This document shows, in pieces, positions 33,820 through 42,022 of a stretch of DNA of 64,000 nt (its first letter is position 1; every line of letters begins with the position of its first letter). The DNA comes from an uncultured Muribaculaceae bacterium (GTDB lineage Bacteria > Bacteroidota > Bacteroidia > Bacteroidales > Muribaculaceae), in NCBI GenBank assembly GCA_910579995.1, contig CAJTWH010000008.1, positions 1-64,000 of the forward strand, read 5' to 3'. The position numbers were made by a program, and so were the translations under genes. Below the pieces are notes generated by a model. That model searched no databases. It saw only the letters and a program-made list of their open reading frames with translations, and was not told the DNA's origin.

Positions 33820-34923
33820 ATGGCACTTCAATGCGGCATCGTCGGCCTGCCTAACGTCGGCAAATCAACATTGTTCAACTGTCTGTCTAACGCCAAGGCT
33901 CAGTCGGCCAATTTCCCTTTCTGCACCATCGAGCCGAATGTCGGCGTGATCACCGTTCCCGACGACCGCCTCACCAAACTCGTTGAGATGTGTCAGCCCA
34001 AGTCGGTGGTTCCTGCCACTGTTGAGATTGTAGATATCGCCGGTCTTGTTAAAGGCGCCTCAAAAGGCGAGGGTCTCGGCAATAAATTCCTTGCCAACAT
34101 CCGCGAGACAGACGCCATTATTCATGTGCTCCGTTGCTTCGACGATGATAACATCACCCATGTCGACGGCTCTGTCGACCCCGTGCGTGATAAGGAAATC
34201 ATCGACATGGAGCTTGCTATCAAAGACCTCGAGACCGTAGACGCCCGTCTTGCAAAGACCCTAAAAGCAGCCCAGACCGGCGCCGACAAATCGGCAAAGG
34301 CTCAGGCCGCAGTGTTGCAGCAAATCAAGGAAGCCCTCGAAAAAGGCAAGCCCGCACGCTCGGTGTCTTTCGACTCTGACGAAGACGAGCGCTTCGCCCG
34401 CGAGCTCTTCCTGCTCACCGCCAAGCCTGTGCTCTATGTCTGCAACGTCGACGACGAGGCTGCCGCGGCAGGTAACAAATATGTAGAGGCAGTGCGCGAG
34501 GCCATCAAAGACGAAGGTGCAGGCCTCCTTATCGTGGCAGCCCGTACCGAAAGCGAGATTGCCGAGCTCGACACCTACGAGGAGCGTCAGGAATTCCTTG
34601 CAGAAATCGGCCTTGAGGAATCGGGCGTTTCGCGCCTTATCCGCGCAGCCTACGCCCTTCTCGACCTGCAGACATACTTCACCGCCGGTGCCGACGAGGT
34701 GCGTGCATGGACTTTCCGTCGCGGCTCAAAGGCTCCCAAATGCGCCGGTATCATCCACACCGACTTTGAGAAAGGCTTTATCCGCGCCGAGGTTATCAAA
34801 TACGACGACTATGTGACCCTCGGCGGCGAGAGCGCCGTACGCGACGCCGGCAAGATGGCCGTAGAAGGCAAAGAATACATCGTGCAAGACGGCGACATCA
34901 TGCACTTCCGCTTCAATGTGTAA
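33820..34923 (+). CDS. ychF: Redox-regulated ATPase/GTPase YchF (Obg family)
   Basis: YchF (367 aa) is a universally conserved Obg-family P-loop ATPase associated with ribosomes and stress. GLPNVGKSTLFNC is the P-loop, VDIAGLVKGAS the G3 region, and the usual NKxD of G4 is replaced by CNVDDE as in YchF. The C-terminal TGS domain (AWTFRRGSKAPKCAGIIHTDFEKGFIRAEV) completes it. Intact and of standard length. Confidence 0.97.
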   Translation: MALQCGIVGLPNVGKSTLFNCLSNAKAQSANFPFCTIEPNVGVITVPDDRLTKLVEMCQPKSVVPATVEIVDIAGLVKGASKGEGLGNKFLANIRETDAIIHVLRCFDDDNITHVDGSVDPVRDKEIIDMELAIKDLETVDARLAKTLKAAQTGADKSAKAQAAVLQQIKEALEKGKPARSVSFDSDEDERFARELFLLTAKPVLYVCNVDDEAAAAGNKYVEAVREAIKDEGAGLLIVAARTESEIAELDTYEERQEFLAEIGLEESGVSRLIRAAYALLDLQTYFTAGADEVRAWTFRRGSKAPKCAGIIHTDFEKGFIRAEVIKYDDYVTLGGESAVRDAGKMAVEGKEYIVQDGDIMHFRFNV

Positions 34924-34944
34924 GTTGTAGAGTACACAATAATA

Positions 34945-34980
34945 CAAAATCGGGCACGGCGTTGGCTGTGCCCGATTTTG
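34945..34980. terminator. Bidirectional intrinsic terminator between ychF and higA-like gene
   Basis: CAAAATCGGGCAC pairs perfectly with GTGCCCGATTTTG (13-bp stem, 10-base loop). The A/T end pairs give a U-tract on either strand, so it serves both converging genes. Confidence 0.88.
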
Positions 34981-34983
34981 TTA

Positions 34984-35328
34984 TTACAGCATGGCTGCGA
35001 TATTGCGGATGGATGAGAGGCGCTTCATGAAAGAATCATCAGATTTGACTATCTGCATGTTGTAATCGTTCTGAAGATTCAGTAATAAATCTGCCGGAAT
35101 ATTTATAGCAGCTTCGAGTAGAAGAGCAATCTCTGTATTTACGCTTCGCTTACCTTTTATTATTTCATTGAGTAAGGAAGGCTTAACCCCAATGCTCTCT
35201 GCAAGTTTCGCTTGAGTAAGATTCATTGCCTCAAGTTCATCTTTGATTAATTCGCCGGGGTGAGTAGGCTCAAAAGGAGTCAGGTTGTTGGCTATCATAT
35301 CCGATGCAATGCCTTGTACTTTAATCAT
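34984..35328 (-). CDS. HigA-like antitoxin / XRE helix-turn-helix protein, no toxin partner seen
   Basis: A 114-residue DNA-binding protein with HigA-type layout: PTHPGELIKDELEAMNLTQAKLAESIGVKPSLLNEI forms the helix-turn-helix, followed by GKRSVNTEIALLLEAAINIPAD. HigA antitoxins normally sit directly after a HigB RelE-fold toxin. Here the gene upstream on the same strand, 32 bases away, is a TonB receptor, and no small toxin frame is apparent on either side. It may be a solitary regulator or a remnant. The ATG at 35328 was used because the frame above it overlaps the receptor gene. Confidence 0.87.
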   Translation of the reverse strand: MIKVQGIASDMIANNLTPFEPTHPGELIKDELEAMNLTQAKLAESIGVKPSLLNEIIKGKRSVNTEIALLLEAAINIPADLLLNLQNDYNMQIVKSDDSFMKRLSSIRNIAAML

Positions 35329-35360
35329 TTCAATCGTAGTGGTTTGAGAGTTCAAACTTT

Positions 35361-37565
35361 TTATATCCTCACTCTGAATGTGGCGGAGAGGAGGCGGGGG
35401 AGGCCGCGTTGGGTGAAGGCGTTGCCCATCGATACGAAGTAGAAAGTGTTGTAGCGTGTGGCGGTGATGTTGTCGGCGCTGAGGCGCAGGCTCCACTTGT
35501 CGGCGTCGAAAGCTATCGAGAGCGACGGCAAGCAATAGAATGGCTGCGATACGGTATTTGCCTCATTCCAATATATCTTGCCGAGGCCACGGGCTGTAGC
35601 TGTCACCGACGGGGTAATGCCGCTGAATGTCAACGGGCTTATGCGCCAATTGACTTCGGCGAAGAGTGTGTTGGCGGGAGCGTAGGGCACTCGTTTGCCG
35701 CGGTAGTCGTTGCGGCCGTCGTTATAGCGGCGGAATGTGGCGTCCGTATAGCCGTACGACGCTCGCACGGTGAGGTCGTCATTTGCATGCCATGAGGCAG
35801 AAAGTTCGGCGCCCATGCTGCGGGTACGTCCGGCATTGGTCATCATGCGGCCTGTGGTCGTGCCCGGGGGAAACACGGTGAGCTGTTGGTTGCGGCAGTC
35901 GATATAGAAGAGTGCGGCGTCTAATTTCAGCCGGGCCGCAGGCAAGCGCCAATGCGCGCCGAGCTCATAATTGAGGCTCCATTCGGGTTTGTAGGAAACC
36001 ACTTCATCGAAGCTGTAGAGCTCGCTGAGACCCATAATGCTCATCACTCGCTGCTGCAGCACGTCGCTGAACATCTGAGTGTTATATCCTCCGGCCTTAT
36101 ATCCTTTTGAGAAAGAGAAATAAGGCTCGAAGTCGCCGCTGTGCGATATTGTGAATTTGGGCAGCAACTCGATGTAGGTATGAGATATATCTCCGTGGTC
36201 GTCGATGTCGACAGGCGTATGGGAGTATACTTCCGTGCTTCCGTCGGGCACGCGGTGCAGGGTAGTGAAGCCTGTATTGGTGAAGCTGTGGTAGCTCAGC
36301 GAGGTTTTCTCTATGTCGAGTCGCAGGCCTGCCTCCAGTCGCCAGTCGTCAATGCTCACAGCACTTTCGTGATAGAGGGCGAAGCCGCCGCTGCGCAAGT
36401 CGAAGTCGCTGCCCAGCACAAAGCGGCGTTCATCCCAGCGGATAGGGTAGTCGGGGTTGATGGCGTTGCGGTGGGCCTCGATGAGCCGTTCGATACCGGT
36501 GTCTTTAAATGTCACCGGCGCCTGCATGTCGGTAGATTTGTAGAACGCATACACACCTCCGAGCCAGCTGTAAATGCCGCGCGAGCCGCGGGTGAAGAGG
36601 TCTTCGGTAAAAGCCCATTCGCGGCGTGACTGTTCGAGAGTGAAGTAGTCGAGCGAGGTGAAATCCTGATCAAGATTCATGCAGTCGTTGAGATACTGCA
36701 GCGATGTCACCGACGTTACAATCACTCGCTTGCCTGCCCACGCCACAGTGAGAGCGTCGGCAATCGATGTGCGGCGGTAAGCGCAGGTGTCGTTATAGTC
36801 GATGTTACCGGTCGACAGCAGTTGATATGGATATCCGGCCTGACGCCCGAAACTTGCCACTGCCGTGTTGCTTATCGAGAGGCGGCGGTGAGGCTGCCAT
36901 GCTGTCTTCCATCGCAGCGAGCCGCTATTTTCACGGCCTGTCAGGCTGTTGTCGTATTCGTTGCGGTAGTAGCCGTCGGTGTGTTTGAATTGCGCAGCGA
37001 GGCTCATGCCGAGGGCTTCATTGAACTTACCGTAATATGAGGCTGAGGCCTTTACGGTATTTGCGGTGCCATACTCGGCCATTGCGCGCCAACCGCTTGC
37101 CGACAGTGGCGAAAGTGTGCGCACGTTGATCTGACCGCCCATTGTGTTGCGCCCGTTTAGCACAGATTGGGCGCCGCGAAGCACTTCTATTTCAGCGATA
37201 TCGCACACATCGAAATCGTAGCTGTCCTTGTTGAGGTAGGGGATATTGTCAATAGTGAGTCCGACGACAGGCTGGTCGATACGCGCACCGAGACCACGCA
37301 CATAAATCGACGAAGTCATGCGGGAGCCATAGTCGGGCATATAGAAATTCGGAGCCACAAGGCTGATATCTTTCGGCGCCTCAATGCCCAATCGCCGGGC
37401 CTCCGCTCCTGAAATCTTTGTCACCGCTTCTACGGCCACGCCGCCGTCGGCCATCTGCTTTACACCGAGGACCTCGATAGGTTTGAGCTCACGTGAGTGT
37501 ATGCTGTCGCCAGCCGAGGCGCCGAGCGAAGTCAGCGCGGCCAATGCTATGACAAACTTTCTCAT
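35361..37565 (-). CDS. TonB-dependent outer membrane receptor
   Basis: 734 residues. A signal peptide (1-18) leads to a plug domain (IEVLGVKQMADGG, SSIYVRGLGARIDQPVVGLTIDNIPY, and EVLRGAQSVLNGRNTMGGQINVRT) and a beta-barrel ending in Arg-Val-Arg-Ile. There is no CarboxypepD_reg domain and no SusD partner, so it is not a typical glycan-import pair. Siderophore, vitamin or metal uptake are all possible. Its start overlaps the ABC-F stop by four bases. Cargo unknown. Confidence 0.9.
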   Translation of the reverse strand: MRKFVIALAALTSLGASAGDSIHSRELKPIEVLGVKQMADGGVAVEAVTKISGAEARRLGIEAPKDISLVAPNFYMPDYGSRMTSSIYVRGLGARIDQPVVGLTIDNIPYLNKDSYDFDVCDIAEIEVLRGAQSVLNGRNTMGGQINVRTLSPLSASGWRAMAEYGTANTVKASASYYGKFNEALGMSLAAQFKHTDGYYRNEYDNSLTGRENSGSLRWKTAWQPHRRLSISNTAVASFGRQAGYPYQLLSTGNIDYNDTCAYRRTSIADALTVAWAGKRVIVTSVTSLQYLNDCMNLDQDFTSLDYFTLEQSRREWAFTEDLFTRGSRGIYSWLGGVYAFYKSTDMQAPVTFKDTGIERLIEAHRNAINPDYPIRWDERRFVLGSDFDLRSGGFALYHESAVSIDDWRLEAGLRLDIEKTSLSYHSFTNTGFTTLHRVPDGSTEVYSHTPVDIDDHGDISHTYIELLPKFTISHSGDFEPYFSFSKGYKAGGYNTQMFSDVLQQRVMSIMGLSELYSFDEVVSYKPEWSLNYELGAHWRLPAARLKLDAALFYIDCRNQQLTVFPPGTTTGRMMTNAGRTRSMGAELSASWHANDDLTVRASYGYTDATFRRYNDGRNDYRGKRVPYAPANTLFAEVNWRISPLTFSGITPSVTATARGLGKIYWNEANTVSQPFYCLPSLSIAFDADKWSLRLSADNITATRYNTFYFVSMGNAFTQRGLPRLLSATFRVRI

Positions 37566-39421
37566 AGCTTCTCCGACAGTTCGAGCCAGCGCATTTCTTT
37601 TTCGTCAAGCAATGGGCCGAGCTCTGAATATCGCTGCGAGAGGCGGTTGAACTCGTCTCCGGCGATATCCGCTCCCGACGCGAACAGCTCTTCGAGTTCG
37701 GCTTTCTCTTTGTTGAGGGCGGCTATCTCGGCTTCGAGAGCCTCAAACTCCTTGCGCTCCTTGAACGACATCTTGGCCGGACGCTCGGCTCGCACGCGCG
37801 TGTCTTTCTTCTCCTCTGCGGCAGGTTTTTGTTGAGCCGGCTGCGAGTCGAGGTAAGCGCGGTAGTCGCTGTAGTTGCCGGGGAAGTCGCGTATCACGCC
37901 GTTGCCCTCCATCACGAAAAGATGGTCTACGATATTGTCAAGGAAGTAGCGGTCGTGGCTTATCACTATCACACATCCTGCAAAATCGGCCAGATACTCT
38001 TCAAGTATGCCGAGAGTGACGATGTCGAGATCGTTGGTGGGCTCGTCGAGAATGAGGAAGTTGGGGCGTCGCATAAGCACTGTGGCAAGGTGCAGACGGC
38101 AGCGCTCGCCTCCGCTCAGGGTATGGATATATTTCTGCTGGTCGGCAGGGCTGAAGAGGAAGCGCTGCAGATACTGCATGGGCGAGAGATGTATGCCCTC
38201 TTTGAGCTCGATGTCTTCGGCAAGCTCGGTGATGGCGTCCACTACCTTCTTGTCGCGGTTGAATTGAATGCCGTCCTGACTGTAGTAGCCGAATCGCAGG
38301 GTCTCGCCGAGCTCCCAGCGGCCGGAGTCGAGAGGAACTATACCTTGCAGCAGTTTTATGAAAGTAGATTTGCCGACACCGTTCACGCCCACTATGCCGA
38401 GCTTTTCGCCGCGGGCGAAAGTATATGTGAAATCATCGAGTATCACCTTGTCGCCGAAGCGCTTGCATACACCCTCAGCCTCGAAAATCTTCGACCCGAT
38501 ACGCGACGATCCGTTTTCGAGCCGCACATCTTTTTCAACGTGGCGGCGTTGGGCGCGCTCCTTGAGATCGTAGAAATTGTCGATACGGAATTTAGCCTTT
38601 CCCGCACGGGCCTGCGGCTGGCGGCTCATCCACTCCTGCTCCTTGCGCAGGGTGTTGCGGGCGCGTGCCACCTCGGCGGCCATAGCTTCTATGCGTTCAG
38701 AGCGGCGGCGCAGATACATGTCGAAGTTGCCATCTACGATATAGGCGTTGCAATCGTCGAGCTCGATAATCTTATTGCACACGCGGTCAAGGAAATAGCG
38801 GTCGTGGGTTACCATCATCAAGGTTGCTTTCGACCGCTTGAGATATCCTTCGAGCCACTCGATTGTGGCGATGTCGAGGTGGTTGGTGGGCTCGTCGAGG
38901 ATAAGGAAATCGGGCTCTGCCATGACAAGACGGGTAATGGCGAGGCGCTTGCGCTGACCGCCCGAAAGCTTGGCCACGGGTGCGTCGAGGTCGGTGAACT
39001 CAAGGCGCGTGAGCAACTGGCGCAGACGGTCTTCATAGTCCCATGCGCCGAGCTTTTCCATCTTGCTGAAGGCCTTGTGGGTGAGCTCCTCGTCGCCCGT
39101 GGCGAGAGCGTGGCGATATTCAAGTACGGCGGCGGCGCGAGGGTCGCAGTCGTTGTCGAGAGCGGCCTCGTAGACGGTGGCACCGTTGAATGTCGGTTCC
39201 TGCGGCAGATAGCCTACACGCAGGTCGTTGCGGAACACTACGTTGCCGCTGTCGGCGTCTTCCACACCGGCAAGTATGCGCAGCAATGTGGTCTTACCTG
39301 TGCCGTTGCGGGCCACGATACCGATTTTGTCGCCTTGTTCTACACCGAAAGTAAGGTCGCCGAAGAGAAGGCGGTCGCCATAGCTCTTGGTGAGGTTCTC
39401 TATATTGAGGACATTAGCCAT
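37562..39421 (-). CDS. ABC-F family ATPase (Uup-like)
   Basis: A 619-residue protein with two ABC cassettes and no membrane segment. The first has GRNGTGKTTLL, LSGGQRKRLAIT and LDEPTNHLD. The second has GVNGVGKSTFI, LSGGERCRLHLA and LDEPTNDLD. A linker (ERIEAMAAEVARARNTLRKEQEW) joins them and a coiled-coil C-terminal domain (FKERKEFEALEAEIAALNKEKAELEEL) follows, as in Uup. Such proteins act on ribosomes or DNA repair intermediates. It starts 12 bases after FocA ends and overlaps the TonB receptor gene. Confidence 0.92.
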   Translation of the reverse strand: MANVLNIENLTKSYGDRLLFGDLTFGVEQGDKIGIVARNGTGKTTLLRILAGVEDADSGNVVFRNDLRVGYLPQEPTFNGATVYEAALDNDCDPRAAAVLEYRHALATGDEELTHKAFSKMEKLGAWDYEDRLRQLLTRLEFTDLDAPVAKLSGGQRKRLAITRLVMAEPDFLILDEPTNHLDIATIEWLEGYLKRSKATLMMVTHDRYFLDRVCNKIIELDDCNAYIVDGNFDMYLRRRSERIEAMAAEVARARNTLRKEQEWMSRQPQARAGKAKFRIDNFYDLKERAQRRHVEKDVRLENGSSRIGSKIFEAEGVCKRFGDKVILDDFTYTFARGEKLGIVGVNGVGKSTFIKLLQGIVPLDSGRWELGETLRFGYYSQDGIQFNRDKKVVDAITELAEDIELKEGIHLSPMQYLQRFLFSPADQQKYIHTLSGGERCRLHLATVLMRRPNFLILDEPTNDLDIVTLGILEEYLADFAGCVIVISHDRYFLDNIVDHLFVMEGNGVIRDFPGNYSDYRAYLDSQPAQQKPAAEEKKDTRVRAERPAKMSFKERKEFEALEAEIAALNKEKAELEELFASGADIAGDEFNRLSQRYSELGPLLDEKEMRWLELSEKL

Positions 39422-39433
39422 AAAAAATCAAAA

Positions 39434-40231
39434 TTACGCCCTTGGACGGCACATATACCACTGTACGGCTCCTACGAAGAGAGCGCCTCCGATAATATTA
39501 CCGATGGTAGCGGGCAGCAGGTTGACTACAAAGAGGGTATAGAGGTCTACCGGCGCTCCCTGCATCATGGCCAGCGGTATGAAAAACATATTTGCCACGC
39601 AGTGCTCGAATCCGAGAGCCACGAAAGCGAAGACCGGAATCTCGCATGCGAGCAGTTTCTCGCCCAGACGTCGGCCGCTCAAAGCGAGCCATACTGCAAG
39701 ACATACACACCAGTTGGCGCCTATGCCCTTGAGCAGCACCGCACCGAAGCCCATCGAAGTCTTTGCTGCCGCCAGTTTGGCTATAGCCTCGGGGTAGGGG
39801 CCTGTGGAGAGTGTGCCGGGCAGATATATCAGGAAATAAGCCACCGCCAATGCCCCGACGAAGTTGAAGCACCATACTGCTGTCCAGTTGGCTATCACAT
39901 TGCCTGCCGAGAGTTTGCGCTCGAAAAGCGGAGGCATCAGCAAGGCGTTGTTGCCCGTGAAAAGGTCGGCACCGAGCACTACCACGAGCATGAGCCCGAC
40001 GGGGAAAACGAGCCCGGAGAGCAACTTCTGAAGGCCCGGATTCTCGGCGGCTATACCCGGAAAACCGGAGCCTACGGCAAGCGACAGAGCACCGCCCAAA
40101 GCGATGTAGGCGCCTGCAAGAATACTACCTAATATCAAACGTGAATAGCCGCTGCGTGAAGTTGCGGCGGCTTTGGTGCAACCTGCCGTTATGGCAGTCT
40201 GCAATGTTTCTGAGGGTGTGCGTACCGGCAT
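39434..40231 (-). CDS. Formate/nitrite transporter family channel (FocA/NirC-like)
   Basis: 265 residues with six membrane helices. FNT signatures: GADLFTGNNALLM, KGIGANWCVCLAVW, and the GFEHCVANMFFIPLAM stretch that carries the pore-lining His. It should form a pentameric channel for formate, nitrite or hydrosulfide. There is no pyruvate formate-lyase gene nearby. It begins two bases after the Spy-like gene ends and is likely part of the ECF-sigma transcript. Confidence 0.92.
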   Translation of the reverse strand: MPVRTPSETLQTAITAGCTKAAATSRSGYSRLILGSILAGAYIALGGALSLAVGSGFPGIAAENPGLQKLLSGLVFPVGLMLVVVLGADLFTGNNALLMPPLFERKLSAGNVIANWTAVWCFNFVGALAVAYFLIYLPGTLSTGPYPEAIAKLAAAKTSMGFGAVLLKGIGANWCVCLAVWLALSGRRLGEKLLACEIPVFAFVALGFEHCVANMFFIPLAMMQGAPVDLYTLFVVNLLPATIGNIIGGALFVGAVQWYMCRPRA

Positions 40232-40233
40232 GA

Positions 40234-40734
40234 TTATCGTCGTCCTCGTTCGTCAATAGGTTGGTCGCGCTTCAGTTTGCGGTGCTCGCGGAGCAGGCGT
40301 TGTGTGAAGAGACGCTCTGCACTCTTGAGACGCAGCAACTGACGCGGAGTAAGAATCTGCTTGAATTTCTCGTAGTATTCCATCTCGATTTTGCCTTCTT
40401 TCTGTTTCTGGGCGAAAACAGCTTGCGAGGCAGCTTCGAGTTCGGTGTCGCTGGCGTCGGCGTTTTCAATAGCCTTGCGCTCAAGCTCGCGTGTCTCGTC
40501 GGCAACCTGACGGAGTTCGTCGTCCATCTTGTCATAAACAGGCATGAAATCGCGGGCTTGCTCTTTGCTGAGTTTCAGCTCCTTTGCAAGGAATTCATGT
40601 TGGTATGGGCGGAGCTGGGCGAGAAATTTATCGCGGTCGGGGCCTTGCTGCGGCTCCATAGTCTGGGCTATGGCCGATACAGAGGCAGCCAGCATTAGGA
40701 GGAAGAACAGAATTCGAAATAATCCGGTATGCAT
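40234..40734 (-). CDS. Exported Spy/CpxP-like helical protein
   Basis: A 166-residue protein with a signal peptide (about 1-23) followed by an almost fully helical, highly charged domain (LAKELKLSKEQARDFMPVYDKMDDELRQVADETRELERKAI). This recalls Spy, CpxP and zinc-resistance-associated proteins, which act as periplasmic chaperones or sensors (fold-level inference, no strict motif). It lies seven bases after the probable anti-sigma gene and just before the FocA gene. Confidence 0.75.
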   Translation of the reverse strand: MHTGLFRILFFLLMLAASVSAIAQTMEPQQGPDRDKFLAQLRPYQHEFLAKELKLSKEQARDFMPVYDKMDDELRQVADETRELERKAIENADASDTELEAASQAVFAQKQKEGKIEMEYYEKFKQILTPRQLLRLKSAERLFTQRLLREHRKLKRDQPIDERGRR

Positions 40735-40741
40735 ATATTTA

Positions 40742-41221
40742 CTATTGCGGAAGAATTTGATTTGATTCAGTGTCGAAAGTCAGAGCTTCCGAGAAAGAGC
40801 TCATGTCAAAATCGTCGTCGATAAGGCCGTCGTCCATCATCTGGTCGACGACATCGCGTGCGCTCACCTCATCGCTCACATAATCATAAAGAAAATCGTC
40901 GGCCGACAGAGCGCTCGCCAACACCGGGTTGTGGTCCATAGGCATGAGCTCGGCCTTCCCGGAAATGGAGTGGAAGATATGAAGCATGCACCACACACCG
41001 GCAAACATTGCCGCCATATATACGTAGGGGCGAACTGCCGTCCAGAAACTGCGTTTCGGTGCCGGTGCTTCGGCGGCAAGCTCAGGACGCTCGGGCAGTC
41101 GTGCTGCCATACGGTCGGCAAACGCCTCGAAATATCCTTGCGGGGCATGCATGCCTCCGTCCGGACGGGCAAGACCGGCTTCGCGCGCGCGGTCGAGTAT
41201 GTTTTCGTTGTTATTTGCCAT
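40742..41221 (-). CDS. Probable anti-sigma factor, single-pass membrane protein
   Basis: 159 residues. A soluble N-terminal part (about 1-58, with HAPQGYFEAFADRMAARLPE) is followed by one membrane helix (about 63-84, VYMAAMFAGVWCMLHIF) and an acidic tail (DEVSARDVVDQMMDDGLIDDDFD). No known anti-sigma zinc motif is present. Its position directly after an ECF sigma gene and before an exported helical protein supports a role in sigma regulation (inference). Confidence 0.68.
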   Translation of the reverse strand: MANNNENILDRAREAGLARPDGGMHAPQGYFEAFADRMAARLPERPELAAEAPAPKRSFWTAVRPYVYMAAMFAGVWCMLHIFHSISGKAELMPMDHNPVLASALSADDFLYDYVSDEVSARDVVDQMMDDGLIDDDFDMSSFSEALTFDTESNQILPQ

Positions 41222-41266
41222 TTGATGATACTTTTTTATTGTTTGACTTCCGGGAGTGCGAAAGGT

Positions 41267-41827
41267 TTAATCGTTGGCCTCAAAGAATTGTTCGATTTTT
41301 TTTGTCGCCAGATGATACGAGGCTTTCAATGCTCCGACACTTGTGCCGAGAATTTCGCTGATATCCTCATATTTCATGTCGTCGAAGTATTTCATATTGA
41401 ACACGATACGCTGCTTCTCCGGTAGCGACGCCACAGCCTCCTGCAGCTTGCGGGCGAGCTCATTGCCGTCGAATTCGTGGTCGGAGGCAATCTGCGTCAC
41501 CATCTCGGCCTCCTGATCGTCGAGCGACAGGTGGCGGCGCTTGCGTTCCCGCTCAAGGAAAGTGATACTCTCGTTGATGGCGATTTTGTAGAGCCATGTG
41601 CTGAGCTTTGCCTCGCCTCGGAAATTCTCTATCGACATCCATGCCTTCATGAAAGTATTCTGCAGGATGTCGTCGGCGTCGTCGTGATTCTGCACAAGAC
41701 GTCTGATCTGCCAATAGAGAGGTTCGGCATATAGACGCATGACCTCGTCGAAAGCCGCACGCACGGTCTCCGGGCTACGCAGACGCGCAGTCAGTTCGGC
41801 ATTTTCTTCGGGTTTGCGTGCTGTCAT
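41267..41827 (-). CDS. ECF RNA polymerase sigma factor
   Basis: A 186-residue sigma-70 ECF subfamily protein. Region 2 is HDDADDILQNTFMKAWMSIENFRGEAKLSTWLYKIAIN and region 4 is LPEKQRIVFNMKYFDDMKYEDISEILGTSVGALKASYHLA. Members redirect RNA polymerase in response to envelope signals. It heads a minus-strand chain with the probable anti-sigma, Spy-like and FocA genes and has its own -7-like element. Confidence 0.93.
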   Translation of the reverse strand: MTARKPEENAELTARLRSPETVRAAFDEVMRLYAEPLYWQIRRLVQNHDDADDILQNTFMKAWMSIENFRGEAKLSTWLYKIAINESITFLERERKRRHLSLDDQEAEMVTQIASDHEFDGNELARKLQEAVASLPEKQRIVFNMKYFDDMKYEDISEILGTSVGALKASYHLATKKIEQFFEAND

Positions 41828-41851
41828 AAAGTCATTCTTGTGTTACCGCCT

Positions 41852-41859
41852 CAAAATTA
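41852..41859 (-). promoter_or_regulatory. Probable -7 element for the ECF sigma gene
   Basis: TAATTTTG on the minus strand, about 25 bases above the ATG at 41827; TTTT rather than TTTG at the -33 position. A second, divergent promoter lies next to it. Confidence 0.52.
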
Positions 41860-41904
41860 CAAAAAAATTTCCGTATATGAAAATGCAGAAAAATTGCTTT
41901 CCGC

Positions 41905-41935
41905 TTTGGAATATTAGAAAATTTGTTTAAATTTG
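41905..41935 (+). promoter_or_regulatory. Promoter of the M48-like gene
   Basis: TTTG at 41905-41908, 19-base spacer, TAAATTTG at 41928-41935; the ATG is at 42023, giving a leader of about 80 bases. Full consensus match. Confidence 0.72.
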
Positions 41936-42022
41936 CGTCAAGATGTGCTGAAAATCTGCAATATAAAGATAGTTTACATCCTCGTCAAAGCGAATCGGCA
42001 ACCACTCAAAATAAATATAGTT

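Noticed and set aside
37829..40132. 767-codon open frame on the plus strand
   Set aside because: It is the antisense of the ABC-F and FocA genes, whose motifs are clear. The predicted protein has no recognisable domain and long His/Val/Glu-rich stretches.
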